Shown: positions 39,252-49,051, counted from the stretch's first letter. The stretch: 64,000 nt of DNA from a gamma proteobacterium endosymbiont of Lamellibrachia anaximandri (GCA_016756835.1 JAESPE010000003.1:1-64000), one strand, 5' to 3'. Notes: generated by a model not told the origin, from the sequence alone. A program made the numbers and translations.

Positions 39252-40658
39252 ATGACTGAACGGACATCCATCCACGGCCAGTGGTCATCCAGGCTGGTCT
39301 TTATCCTGGCTGCCACGGGCTCAGCGGTGGGATTGGGCAATATTTGGAAATTCCCCTACATCACCGGCGAGAATGGTGGGGGTGCATTCGTTTTGGTCTA
39401 TCTGCTCTGTATTGCTGTGGTGGGTATCCCGATCATGATGGCGGAGGTGATGCTGGGACGGCGTGGCCGGCAGAGTCCGATCAACACCATGACGGCGCTG
39501 GCAAAGGAGGAGGGCGCTTCGTCTGCCTGGTCTCTGGTTGGCTGGAGTGGTGTGCTGGCCGGTTTTATTATCCTCTCTTACTACAGCGTGATCGCCGGCT
39601 GGGCTTTGGCCTATGTCTTTCGGGTGGCCGGAGGGCTTTTCAATGGTGCCGATGCGGCAGGGGTGCAGGCGGTTTTTACCGGTCTTACCGGTGATCCGGA
39701 ACGCTTGATTGCCTGGCATACCCTGTTCATGTTGATGAGCATGGCGGTGGTGGCGCGCGGGGTGCGGGCTGGTTTGGAAAAGGCGGTGACCTACCTGATG
39801 CCGGCGTTGTTTGTGCTGCTGCTTGTGCTGCTGGGGTATGCGATGAGTACGGGGGCGTTCATCGACGGCCTGAAATTTCTCTTTCAACCCGATTTCGGCA
39901 AGCTGTTCTACGTCTGTGAAACTGTCGCTGGAACCGAAAGTTGTGAGCTGTCCGGCAGTCCCGTTCTGGTGGCGATGGGACACGCTTTCTTTACCCTGAG
40001 CCTGGGTATGGGGGCGATTATGGTTTACGGCTCCTATATGCCGAAGGGAACCTCTATCGCCCGTTCAGCGGTGTTGATTGGGCTGCTGGACACCCTGGTT
40101 GCGCTGATTGCAGGCATGGCGATATTCCCCATTGTGTTTGCCAATGGCCTGGAGCCCGGTTCAGGCCCCGGGCTGATCTTTCAAACCCTGCCGATTGCCT
40201 TCGGCGCCATGCCCGGCGGACAGTTCTTTGGGACTCTGTTTTTCGTCCTGCTGGTCTTTGCAGCCTGGACCTCGGCGATCTCGCTGATCGAACCGGCCGT
40301 GGCCTGGTTGGTGGAGAATCGCGGCTTGAGCCGCGTACGCGCAGCTGGGGTGATCGGTATGACGACCTGGGTTTTGGGGCTTGGCAGTATCTTCTCCTTT
40401 AATATCTGGTCGGGAGATGAGTACAAGCTGTTTGGTATGACATTCTTTGATCTGCTGGACTACCTGGCGGCCAATATTATGTTGCCGCTGGGTGGTTTGC
40501 TGATTGCACTGTTTGCCGGCTGGCTGATGAAACGGGAATCGAGTGTGGATGAGTTTGCCATGCAGGCTTGGCGTTATGACCTGTGGCGGGTGTTGATCCG
40601 CTATGTTTCGCCACTGGCTGTTGTGGTCGTCTTTCTTAATGCTATCGGGATCTTTTGA
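39252..40658 (+). CDS. sodium-dependent transporter, SNF family
   Basis: WSSRLVFILAATGSAVGLGNIWKFPYITGENGGGAFVLVYLLCI is the NSS signature. Confidence 0.93.
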   Translation: MTERTSIHGQWSSRLVFILAATGSAVGLGNIWKFPYITGENGGGAFVLVYLLCIAVVGIPIMMAEVMLGRRGRQSPINTMTALAKEEGASSAWSLVGWSGVLAGFIILSYYSVIAGWALAYVFRVAGGLFNGADAAGVQAVFTGLTGDPERLIAWHTLFMLMSMAVVARGVRAGLEKAVTYLMPALFVLLLVLLGYAMSTGAFIDGLKFLFQPDFGKLFYVCETVAGTESCELSGSPVLVAMGHAFFTLSLGMGAIMVYGSYMPKGTSIARSAVLIGLLDTLVALIAGMAIFPIVFANGLEPGSGPGLIFQTLPIAFGAMPGGQFFGTLFFVLLVFAAWTSAISLIEPAVAWLVENRGLSRVRAAGVIGMTTWVLGLGSIFSFNIWSGDEYKLFGMTFFDLLDYLAANIMLPLGGLLIALFAGWLMKRESSVDEFAMQAWRYDLWRVLIRYVSPLAVVVVFLNAIGIF

Positions 40659-40660
40659 GT

Positions 40661-41095
40661 ATGCCGATAGTGAGTAAAAGCGCCCTGGTTCATCATTCTG
40701 CGGAAGAGATGTACCGGTTGGTGTGTGACTTTGAGTCTTATCCGGAGTTTCTCCCCTGGTGCAGTGCCAGCCGCCTGATCTCAAGAACTGAGGATCAGAT
40801 CTGTGGAGAGCTGGAGGTTTCCCGCCTTGGTATTCGGCAGCGTTTTTCAACCTGCAATGCGCTGGTCGCCAATGAACGGATGGATATACAGTTGCGTGAT
40901 GGACCATTCAAGAAATTGCAGGGTGGTTGGCGATTCACTCCCCTCAAAGCCGATGCGAGCAAGGTGGAATTGGTACTGGATTTCGAGTTCTCAGGAAAAT
41001 TGATCGATGCTGCTTTCGGCAAGGTTTTTAACCATATTGCCACCACGATGGTAGATTCGTTTTGTAAGCGGGCAGATGAGGTGTACCGTGACTGA
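40661..41095 (+). CDS. ratA: RatA-family START/coenzyme Q-binding protein
   Basis: MPIVSKSALVHHSAEEMYRLVCDFESYPEFLPWCSASRLISR; smpB-ratA-rnfH-bamE context. Confidence 0.92.
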   Translation: MPIVSKSALVHHSAEEMYRLVCDFESYPEFLPWCSASRLISRTEDQICGELEVSRLGIRQRFSTCNALVANERMDIQLRDGPFKKLQGGWRFTPLKADASKVELVLDFEFSGKLIDAAFGKVFNHIATTMVDSFCKRADEVYRD

Positions 41096-41405
41096 TAAAG
41101 GTATTCTGGTAGAAGTGGCCTATGGGAAGCTTGATGAGCAGGTCATTCTTGAGGTCGAAGGTGCATCCGGCATGACGGTGCGCGAGGCCATCGAATCGTC
41201 AGGGGTTCTGGAGCAGTTTCCTGAGATAGACCCGGACTCAGTCAAGGTGGGTATTTTCGGCAAACTCACCAAGCAGGATACGGTATTGAACAGTGGTGAC
41301 CGGGTGGAGATTTATCGGCCACTGATTGCTGATCCCAAGGAGGCGAGAAAGAAGCGCGCTGCCGAGGGTAAGGTAATGAGGAAAGGTGGCGGCGATCAGA
41401 GCTGA
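41076..41405 (+). CDS. rnfH: RnfH/RatB-family protein
   Basis: VEVAYGKLDEQVILEVEGASGMTVREAIESSGVLEQFPEID...DRVEIYRPLIADPKEARKKRA; overlaps ratA. Confidence 0.92.
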   Translation: MRCTVTDKGILVEVAYGKLDEQVILEVEGASGMTVREAIESSGVLEQFPEIDPDSVKVGIFGKLTKQDTVLNSGDRVEIYRPLIADPKEARKKRAAEGKVMRKGGGDQS

Positions 41406-41439
41406 GATGGCTGGACGCTTTTCACGCAGCTAATTTAGG

Positions 41440-41469
41440 GTAGGCCGGTTCAAGCGTAGCGGAACCGGC
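41440..41469 (+). repeat. REP-like palindrome, single A unit
   Basis: GTAGGCCGGTTCAAGCGTAGCGGAACCGGC; stem GCCGGTTC/GAACCGGC, loop AAGCGTAGCG. Confidence 0.75.
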
Positions 41470-41476
41470 AGAAGTT

Positions 41477-41932
41477 CTAGTCATCCTCTATATCGAGACC
41501 GGCTTTCTGCAATGCCTTGTCTACGATGCCCAATTCGCCAGTGTAGTCGGGTACGCTGACAACGAGTTCTTTCTTTTCCTTCTGTTCAGCAATGTTTTCC
41601 GCAGGTTTGATGTCTCCACTGTAACGGACCATTGAGTTACCGTCGAAAAAGACGGAAAAGTGCTTGATCTCCAGAGGATCGTTGCGCCTCTTTATGCTGA
41701 AAAGGTAATCCCATCGGTTCTGATGAAAGACATCCACCAGGAGAGGGGTGCCGAGTAAGAATCGCACCTGCTTTCGGCTCATTCCAGGCTTGAGTTCAGC
41801 CACCACTTCAGGGGTGACGATGTTGCCCTGTTGGATGTCAGGAATATGGACCAGGGAGAAGTCCTGCCAGCTTGAACAACCACCAAGGACGAGGAGAGTG
41901 CTGACCAAAAGAGAGATGAGAATCTTTTGCAT
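41477..41932 (-). CDS. bamE: outer membrane assembly lipoprotein BamE (SmpA/OmlA)
   Basis: Lipobox LVLGGC; PDIQQGNIVTPEVVAELKPGMSRKQVRFLLGTPLLVDVFHQNRWDYLF. Confidence 0.93.
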   Translation of the reverse strand: MQKILISLLVSTLLVLGGCSSWQDFSLVHIPDIQQGNIVTPEVVAELKPGMSRKQVRFLLGTPLLVDVFHQNRWDYLFSIKRRNDPLEIKHFSVFFDGNSMVRYSGDIKPAENIAEQKEKKELVVSVPDYTGELGIVDKALQKAGLDIEDD

Positions 41933-42012
41933 TACGAGTACAATTCAATGAAAATCAATGTTGGATGATACCTCATCACCTTCTGAAAAACACGAAGGCG
42001 GAGTAGTGATAA

Positions 42013-42435
42013 GTGGATAATCAGGAAATTAGAAAAGCGGGCTTGAAGGTTACCCTGCCAAGGGTAAAGATTCTTGAGCTACTTGAAGCGAGTGTGCCCC
42101 GCCACGTCAGCGCCGAAGATGTCTATAAGATGCTTCTGGAAAAGGGCGAGGAGATCGGTCTGGCGACTGTCTATCGGGTGCTGACCCAGTTTGAAACAGC
42201 GGGTTTGGTTACCCGGCATAATTTTGAGGGAGGGCACGCGGTATTTGAATTGGATCGTGGAGAACATCACGATCACATCGTCTGTGTACTCTGTGGGAAG
42301 GTTGAAGAGTTTATGGATGCCACTATTGAAGAACGGCAAAAAGAGATTGCCGCAGAGCATGGGTTTGAAATGGAAGACCACTCTCTGATTATCTATGGGC
42401 GTTGCAGCAATCCTTCATGTCCGGGCCGGGAATAG
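42013..42435 (+). CDS. fur: ferric uptake regulator
   Basis: LRKAGLKVTLPRVKILELLE-type N-terminus; HHDHIVCVLCGKVEEF; GTG start. Confidence 0.95.
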   Translation: MDNQEIRKAGLKVTLPRVKILELLEASVPRHVSAEDVYKMLLEKGEEIGLATVYRVLTQFETAGLVTRHNFEGGHAVFELDRGEHHDHIVCVLCGKVEEFMDATIEERQKEIAAEHGFEMEDHSLIIYGRCSNPSCPGRE

Positions 42436-42505
42436 TGACAATCGCCCTGCGCTTCTTGATGAACCCCGTGTAAGGAGTTGTGATTCTCAAGCTCAGCCAG
42501 CACTA

Positions 42506-43045
42506 CTACCCCTGATTCCTTGCGGCAGAGACAATTTTCAGACAAGGGGGTGATCCTGTCTCCGGGGATGATTGCTGTCCCTTATTGCAGCAGATAACCT
42601 CTGGCGTTCCGGTCAATCCGAGTGTGAGCATGGATGTTCGGACAGGTGGGGTGATGTCCGATGAAAGCACCCCTGAATCCTGGTGGTGGATGAAGAACTC
42701 GGTCCAGGTAGACTCCAGTATATCCGCTACGACGATCAACATGCGGGTTCTCAGCGGCTGTCCTTTGTCTCCAAGTGCAATATACAAATCGAGCAGAGCG
42801 CCAGCGATGCCTGCCTCATCATTGAGACGTAAGTGGAGATAAATTCGTTGTACATGAGAGCGCAGATCGGAAGGCTCATGTGTGATCTGCCGGGCCAGGT
42901 AGCTCGAAGCCTGCTCCCACCAGTTGCCGGCGTTCAACCAGAGTTGCTTTGCATCAGGAATACGAAATGCGGCCTCGATATCGGGATCGATCTCCCGAAC
43001 ACGCCGGAGTTGATGCTCATGGTCAGAGTGGGTGATGAGTCGCAC
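42506..43045 (-). CDS. hypothetical protein
   Basis: 179-aa ORF; helical, no family recognised. Confidence 0.55.
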   Translation of the reverse strand: MRLITHSDHEHQLRRVREIDPDIEAAFRIPDAKQLWLNAGNWWEQASSYLARQITHEPSDLRSHVQRIYLHLRLNDEAGIAGALLDLYIALGDKGQPLRTRMLIVVADILESTWTEFFIHHQDSGVLSSDITPPVRTSMLTLGLTGTPEVICCNKGQQSSPETGSPPCLKIVSAARNQG

Positions 43046-43207
43046 TTTGCTTTGCCAGAGTATTTGGTGCCGGTTCGTTACCAGTTAAATGGGCTCCAAC
43101 GCCCGTCCCGCCAAGTTTACCACAGATGCGACCTCTCTCTGACATAGATCAATATTGACAGTGAGTGAAGACTTGATGCCATCAAATGGCGATATCGAGG
43201 TCTTGGA

Positions 43208-43570
43208 TCAAATCATTTTGATGATGTTTTCCGTTGCACGCTTTACGTCGAGAAAGATTAAACCCAGTTTTGCTGTGGGTTTTGCCAATACAGTGACTAC
43301 CGCCTCCTCGCCGGCGTGCATCATAAGCACGTAACCTTTGTTGCCTTTCACCAGGACCTGTTCGAGCTCTCCGCGGGCAAGTTCCTGGGCGGTACGGTCT
43401 CCCAATGAGAGCATGGCGGCACTCATCGCGCCAACCCTGTCTTCATCCATTCCCGCAGGCAGTTGTGATGCCATCATCAAACCATCCGTGGAGATAACCC
43501 CGGATGCTTCGATATCGGCTGAAGTACCGTTAAGATCACTCAATATAGAGTTCAGCATGTCTGAGCGCAT
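43208..43570 (-). CDS. roadblock/LC7 (MglB/CvnB-like) protein
   Basis: Start at 43570 (MRSDMLNSILSDLNGTSADIEASGVISTDGLMMASQLPAGMDEDRVGAMSAAMLSLGDRTAQELARGELEQVLVKGNKGYVLMMHAG). Confidence 0.88.
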   Translation of the reverse strand: MRSDMLNSILSDLNGTSADIEASGVISTDGLMMASQLPAGMDEDRVGAMSAAMLSLGDRTAQELARGELEQVLVKGNKGYVLMMHAGEEAVVTVLAKPTAKLGLIFLDVKRATENIIKMI

Positions 43571-43717
43571 GTTTATGTCCCCAACTTTATAAAATTGTTG
43601 TAGATTTCTGTTGTTATCATTGTCTTTATAGCTCCGGCGGGGGAGAAGTGAATTTCTCGACCTTGACCGGCGGTGCTTCTCCATAAATTCATGGTACGGA
43701 GGCAAGGGTGGGTTTTC

Positions 43718-44359
43718 CTACCCATTCAGGTTTCCATAACGTTTGTTCAATGCCCAAATCAGCTGGGTCAATGCCGGCTGATTAAGATGTGGTATGCCGC
43801 CAATGACGAGCACAAATCGGTGTTCGCCAATGTAGATTGGCCAGAATCCAACCTGGCTGTTTCCTGCTGCGTCCACCAATGCCCACGCGCTGGTCCAGAA
43901 TTCCAACTTATCATGCAAAATGTTGAGCCGACGTTCGTGCATCGAGGCAATGTCAGCGCTGATAGCGGATAGATACATCGCAGTTTCGTTGGAAAAACCC
44001 AGGGAATAGATAGAAAATCCCTGATAATCCGCCAAAATGACTTTGCCGCTGCCTGAAAGCTTTGGGAGCAATCTTGGCAACAACTGCTCGATGATTTCCT
44101 CCGGCGCTGCGTGTCTCTCTTCAAAACCCTCGATCCAGCCCATGGTCTGGGCTTTGTAGAGCGTTTCCAGTGTCTCTTCTTCGTCGACTTGGCTCCAGGA
44201 TATCAAGTTTTCCAGGGTCAAACGATGGCTCGACTCCCCATCCATCATGGCGCGCAGCATGATTCTGGCTAATGTCGGGTCGGGTGCAGAGACACAATAG
44301 TAGGCACCAGCGGGCGTTGGGAGTACAAACAAACCCTGCGTTAAAAGATAGTTTTCCAC
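43718..44359 (-). CDS. hypothetical protein with roadblock-like C-terminal half
   Basis: 213 aa; C-terminal ILADYQGFSIYSLGFSNETAMYLSAISADIA...VDAAGNSQVGFWPIYIGEHRFVLVIGG resembles a roadblock fold; stop 1 nt from the GTPase gene start. Confidence 0.55.
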   Translation of the reverse strand: MENYLLTQGLFVLPTPAGAYYCVSAPDPTLARIMLRAMMDGESSHRLTLENLISWSQVDEEETLETLYKAQTMGWIEGFEERHAAPEEIIEQLLPRLLPKLSGSGKVILADYQGFSIYSLGFSNETAMYLSAISADIASMHERRLNILHDKLEFWTSAWALVDAAGNSQVGFWPIYIGEHRFVLVIGGIPHLNQPALTQLIWALNKRYGNLNG

Positions 44360-44360
44360 G

Positions 44361-44897
44361 TCAGGCAGCCAATTCCAGATCCAATGAAACCACTAATGCT
44401 TCGACAAGTAATGCTACGTCGATTTGGTTTCTCGCATCTACCGAAAAAACGGGAATATTAGGAAGGACGTTCCGTAGTTGCGCCTGATAATCGTTGATTC
44501 TTGGGGAAATGCAGATATCTGTTTTGGTGATGCCGATGGCAATGCGACTTTTTTTGGTGAACTTTTTGAATGCCCGGAGGAAAAAGTGCAGTTCACTGAA
44601 GGGGTCTGGATGGGTGTTGTCGATGAGCAGTACCAGGCCAGTGCTGCCCTTGCTCAGAATATCCCACATGAAGTCAAAGCGTGTTTCGCCAGGCGTGCCG
44701 TAGAGATGAAGGGTTTTAATTCCCGGCAGCTGCATTGTCCCGTAATCCATGGCGACGGTGGTGGTCGTTTTGGAATCCCGGGATATGTCGGTAGCCTGGG
44801 CCTCGGTAGTCAGGGGAGGGGTAGTGCAGACGCTGGTGATTGCTGTGGTCTTACCTGCACTAACCGGCCCAGCAAAGAGTATTTTGTAGTTATCCAT
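44361..44897 (-). CDS. small Ras-like GTPase (MglA/CvnD-like)
   Basis: P-loop FAGPVSAGKTTAI; PLTTEA...KTTTTVAMDYG; LYGTPGETRFDFMWDIL; TKTD (G4). Confidence 0.88.
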   Translation of the reverse strand: MDNYKILFAGPVSAGKTTAITSVCTTPPLTTEAQATDISRDSKTTTTVAMDYGTMQLPGIKTLHLYGTPGETRFDFMWDILSKGSTGLVLLIDNTHPDPFSELHFFLRAFKKFTKKSRIAIGITKTDICISPRINDYQAQLRNVLPNIPVFSVDARNQIDVALLVEALVVSLDLELAA

Positions 44898-44919
44898 CAG
44901 GTGGTTAGGGGAGGCAGAC

Positions 44920-46257
44920 CTAGTGCAGGCTTAACTGACGCAGGATTTTTTGGAACAACGTTTTGTTGCCGTTGGACTTGATGGGGTTTTCTTCGGTGGC
45001 GATTTTCTCATTTATGCTTTCCTCCGTGGTTGCCAGTCCGATTGCATGAGCGGCGCTGAAGAAGGAAAAAACATAGCGTTGCGGGATTTCCAATGCCTGG
45101 GCGGTACTGGCCAGCGTGTGTGCCTGTTTTGCCCAAAGCGCAGCAATTCGAGTGGCTTGGGGAAAAATCTGCAAACGCGTCAGATTGGGCCAGTGTTTAA
45201 ATACGACCGTATTGTTGGGGCTGACGTTGACGGGAATCCGTCCCAGGCTGGTCCAGAGCGTGAGTTCCCAAACAAAAGCTTCCACGGGGCGGCGATGGGT
45301 CTGGCCCGGTATGTCGCATACTGAATCCTGTACAGAGAGCAGGTATTCATCATCGTTGACTGGTTGGGAGGCCAGCGACTGTAGCCGTTGGCCGTCAATT
45401 TCAACCAAAACTTCTCCGGTCATAGGAACAATGGTAATTGAGCCGTGGCTACTTGAGATGCTGACTGGTCGCCCGGAGGTTTCAGCAAGCTTGACAGCCT
45501 TCTGTACACGTCCGATCAGAAATCTTTTTGGATCGTATTGCACCCAGGCGAGCTGGGTTTCATTATCCAGGTCCACGTCAGGTGTTGAGCCGATGAATGG
45601 CGCAGTATTTTTTGTTTCTTGTTCGCCAACTGAGATCTGCTTGGTTGCCGCGTAGGCAGGTTCGCTCAGAAGCGGTGGGTTGTCGGCCTGCCCATCCTGC
45701 CTGTATGCACTCAATTGGGTGCGTCTGATCTTCTCTTTTTTCAACAGCGCCTGTAGCGATTTTATTTTATTCCGTAGCTCCTGATGGTGGCCGCTAAGCG
45801 CCAACTCAGTTTCAGCAGATGGTTTGGGCAGGGAGACCGGTGCCACTTGTCTCTGTTGGAGATGCAGCTTCTCGCGGATTTTTTCCAGCTCACTGTGCAG
45901 CAGATCTGCCTGCAATGGTTTTTGCAGCCATTTTGCGTTTTCTACCTCCGTCTTATGTAGGGAGAGCAGAATAGCAGGGCAGTTGTGTTGGCGCTCTGCG
46001 TGTTTTGCCCAATAAGACTTACCACGGAGGCCATCCAGGTCGATAAGGCAGATGTCGGCGGACTGTGGATCCACAGCCACGACATAGTCGCCCTGACATC
46101 TGTCTGAAAAGAAGTACCGCAATCTGTTTTCGAGGCGCTCGTTGATATCGAGCAGGGCGACTTTCAGTGGCCTGTAGTCTGTCTTCTGGGGCATTGCACA
46201 GGTCGCGATGAATGATTGCTCAATAGGGGTATCGTTGCTCTGCTTTTGAACTTTCAT
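44920..46257 (-). CDS. hypothetical protein with receiver-like N-terminus, in GTPase operon
   Basis: Likely start 46257 (MKVQKQSND); LKVALLDINERLENRLRYFF...ADICLIDLDGL resembles a divergent REC domain; C-terminus novel. Confidence 0.6.
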   Translation of the reverse strand: MKVQKQSNDTPIEQSFIATCAMPQKTDYRPLKVALLDINERLENRLRYFFSDRCQGDYVVAVDPQSADICLIDLDGLRGKSYWAKHAERQHNCPAILLSLHKTEVENAKWLQKPLQADLLHSELEKIREKLHLQQRQVAPVSLPKPSAETELALSGHHQELRNKIKSLQALLKKEKIRRTQLSAYRQDGQADNPPLLSEPAYAATKQISVGEQETKNTAPFIGSTPDVDLDNETQLAWVQYDPKRFLIGRVQKAVKLAETSGRPVSISSSHGSITIVPMTGEVLVEIDGQRLQSLASQPVNDDEYLLSVQDSVCDIPGQTHRRPVEAFVWELTLWTSLGRIPVNVSPNNTVVFKHWPNLTRLQIFPQATRIAALWAKQAHTLASTAQALEIPQRYVFSFFSAAHAIGLATTEESINEKIATEENPIKSNGNKTLFQKILRQLSLH

Positions 46258-46508
46258 AACTACACTTTTAATCTTGTGGCTACTTGTATAGAACTCAGAA
46301 TAACGCGCAGCGAGGTTCTTAAGATAGGGCATGAAACCTAATTTTACATCGGGTTGGATCTGTCCGCCAAATCATCATTCAGATCTTCGGGATAGTGTCC
46401 TGATGGGCAAGAGCTGGGAAGTGTGTCACAAAAGCACAATGAAATGGCGGGGGGCTGGATAATGAGGCCAGGAAATGATGATTGTTTACAATACGCCCAC
46501 TGGAGTGA

Positions 46509-48182
46509 TTACCGCCTGTCCGCGAGTGAGATCATCTCTTCTGCGTGGGCGAGCGTCTGTTCAGTGATTTCGATGCCGCCCAACATGCGGGCGATCTCCT
46601 GGATTCGGTTCTCATCCCCCAGTGGGGTGATCTCCGTGCGGGTCAGCTTATTGGTCGTGCTTTTCTGCACCTGGAGGTGGTTCAAAGCCTGTGCCGCTAC
46701 CTGGGGCAGGTGGGTGACGCAGAGAATTTGCCTGGACTCACCGAGGGTGCGCAGCATCTGGCCTACGATCTCAGCCACACTGCCGCCGATGCCGACGTCG
46801 ACCTCATCGAATACGAGGGTCGGGGTATCACCGTAACGGATGGTGGCGACCTGGATGGCCAGGCTGATGCGGGAGAGTTCACCGCCGGAGGCCACCTTGT
46901 TAAGGGGTTGCAGGGGCATGCCTGGATTGGCGGAGACCATGAATTCGATCTGCTCAAGCCCCGAGCCGTTGGCGTCTGCTGCGTTGATCTCCTTTAGGGT
47001 GACATCGAAACGTCCACCGGGCATACCCAGTTGTTGCATGGCGGCACTGATCTCCTGAGCCAGTCGTTTGCCGGCCTGACGGCGCTTGCCGCTCAGTTTT
47101 TTCGCCTGCCCTAAAAACGCCTCCCGCTGTTTTTCAACACGAACGGACAGGGTCTCCAGCTCTATATCGGCGTTCTCCAACTGCGCCAGCTCCTGCAGGA
47201 TCTGCTGCAGGCGTTGGGGGAGTCTCTCCGGGCTGACCCGGTATTTTCGCGCCATGTCATGCAGTGCGCCGATGCGCGCTTCCACCTGCTGCAGGCTTTC
47301 GGGATCGAGCTCAAGGCCTGAGAGGTAGTCACGCAGGCCGATCAGGGCCTCATCCACCTGAATCAGGGCGCTCGCCAGCATTTCTCCGGGTTCTTCGAGA
47401 TCGCTGTCCAGCTCCTGCAGTGCGCTGAGTTCATCACTCAGACGTGCGAGTTGGCTGCGCAGTGAGGGTTCGTTCTCATCGAGCCCATCGATCACCGCTC
47501 CGCACCCAAAACGCAGTCGCTCCAGGTGGCTCAGACGTTTGTGGTCCCTGTCCAGCGTCTCGATCTCTGCGGCGGAAGCACCAAGCTGCGACAACTCATC
47601 GGCCTGAAATCGCAGCAGGTCCAGTCGGGAGGCCCGGTCTGCAGCAGCGGCCAGCAGGGTTTCCAGTTGTTCAAATGATTTGCGGTAGTCTCTGAATGAC
47701 TCATCGATTGCTTTTGTCAGGGCAAGATGGCCCCCGTAGGCATCGAGCAGACGCCGCTGATAGTGGGGGCGCAGTAGTGATTGATGCGCGTGCTGGCCAT
47801 GAATCTGCACCAAACGTTGCCCCAGTTCCTGGACCTGTTGGATAGGGACAGGGCGACCGTTGATATAGGCGCGGGAGCGGCTCTCTCTGGAGAGCACTCG
47901 TCGCAGCAGGCAGTCGTTCTCATCGTCGAGGGAGTGATCCTGGAGCCAGCTGTGGATCTCCGGCAGGGCTGAGATATCGAAGATGGCGGTGATTTCGGCC
48001 CGTTCACTGCCGCTCCTGATCATGCTGTTGTCCGTTTTGCCGCCGAGGGCCAGACCAAGGGCATCGATCAGGATAGATTTACCCGCCCCCGTCTCACCTG
48101 TGAGGGCGCTCAGCCCGGAAAAAAGGTCCAGCTCCAGTGCTGCAACGATGGCCAGATTACGAACATATATCTGCGTCAGCAT
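46509..48182 (-). CDS. recN: DNA repair protein RecN
   Basis: MLTQIYVRNLAIVAALELDLFSGLSALTGETGAGKSILIDALGLALGGK; SMC-like ends. Confidence 0.96.
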   Translation of the reverse strand: MLTQIYVRNLAIVAALELDLFSGLSALTGETGAGKSILIDALGLALGGKTDNSMIRSGSERAEITAIFDISALPEIHSWLQDHSLDDENDCLLRRVLSRESRSRAYINGRPVPIQQVQELGQRLVQIHGQHAHQSLLRPHYQRRLLDAYGGHLALTKAIDESFRDYRKSFEQLETLLAAAADRASRLDLLRFQADELSQLGASAAEIETLDRDHKRLSHLERLRFGCGAVIDGLDENEPSLRSQLARLSDELSALQELDSDLEEPGEMLASALIQVDEALIGLRDYLSGLELDPESLQQVEARIGALHDMARKYRVSPERLPQRLQQILQELAQLENADIELETLSVRVEKQREAFLGQAKKLSGKRRQAGKRLAQEISAAMQQLGMPGGRFDVTLKEINAADANGSGLEQIEFMVSANPGMPLQPLNKVASGGELSRISLAIQVATIRYGDTPTLVFDEVDVGIGGSVAEIVGQMLRTLGESRQILCVTHLPQVAAQALNHLQVQKSTTNKLTRTEITPLGDENRIQEIARMLGGIEITEQTLAHAEEMISLADRR

Positions 48183-49051
48183 CAGCCCCAGCCCAACTTG
48201 GCGCGCAGAAGATTGTAGTGATCGTGTCCGCGGGGATGGATCAGTCGAACCGGGTGCTCCGCCTTGCGGATGCGGATTATCTCCCCCTCCACCACCGGAA
48301 GCGTGGCCTGGCCGTCACAGGTGACCCGGACATGTTCCGCATGACCCTGGGCCAGGTGAATCTCCACTTCACTGTCACCGTCCACCACGATGGGGCGGTT
48401 GCTCAGGGTATGGGGGCAGATGGGGACCAACACCAGAGCATTGAGCGAAGGCATCAGCAGGGGGCCACCGCCGGAGAGGGCGTAGGCCGTGGAACCGGTC
48501 GGTGTGGAGATAATGAGACCATCAGAGCGCTGATCATTGACCAGTTTGCCGTTGATATAGGTCTCGAATTCGATCATGCGGGCAATATTCCATTTGTGCA
48601 CCACCACGTCATTGAATGCAGGGATGGCATTGCTCGAACCCTTGCCTTCACCGATGGAGGCCTGCAGCATGAAGCGCCGCTCCTCATCGTAATCCCCAGC
48701 CAGAATGGCGTCGAGATGGGGCAGCATCTCTTCGGGTGAGATATCAGCGAGAAAACCGAGTCTGCCAAGATTGATGCCGAGAATGGGGGTGTCCTGGTCT
48801 GCCAGTACACGGGCAGCGTGCAGCAGAGTGCCGTCACCACCCACCACGATCACCAGGTCGCTGTTACTGGGTAGGTCGATTTCGGGAATGCCGGGCAGGG
48901 GACGCCCCTCCAGCAGTTTGCAGGTGGCCTCTTCCAGCAGTACCTCGTGACCGCGCCGGGACAGGAAATCCCAGAGACGGCGGGTTGTCGCCTTGACGGT
49001 CGGATCCCCGTGCTTGCCGATCAATCCGATGCGCTGGAAAGGCTGGTTCAT
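48182..49051 (-). CDS. nadK: NAD kinase
   Basis: VVGGDGTLLHAAR; NLGRLGFLADI; NDVVVHK; STPTGSTAYALSGGGPL. Confidence 0.96.
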   Translation of the reverse strand: MNQPFQRIGLIGKHGDPTVKATTRRLWDFLSRRGHEVLLEEATCKLLEGRPLPGIPEIDLPSNSDLVIVVGGDGTLLHAARVLADQDTPILGINLGRLGFLADISPEEMLPHLDAILAGDYDEERRFMLQASIGEGKGSSNAIPAFNDVVVHKWNIARMIEFETYINGKLVNDQRSDGLIISTPTGSTAYALSGGGPLLMPSLNALVLVPICPHTLSNRPIVVDGDSEVEIHLAQGHAEHVRVTCDGQATLPVVEGEIIRIRKAEHPVRLIHPRGHDHYNLLRAKLGWG

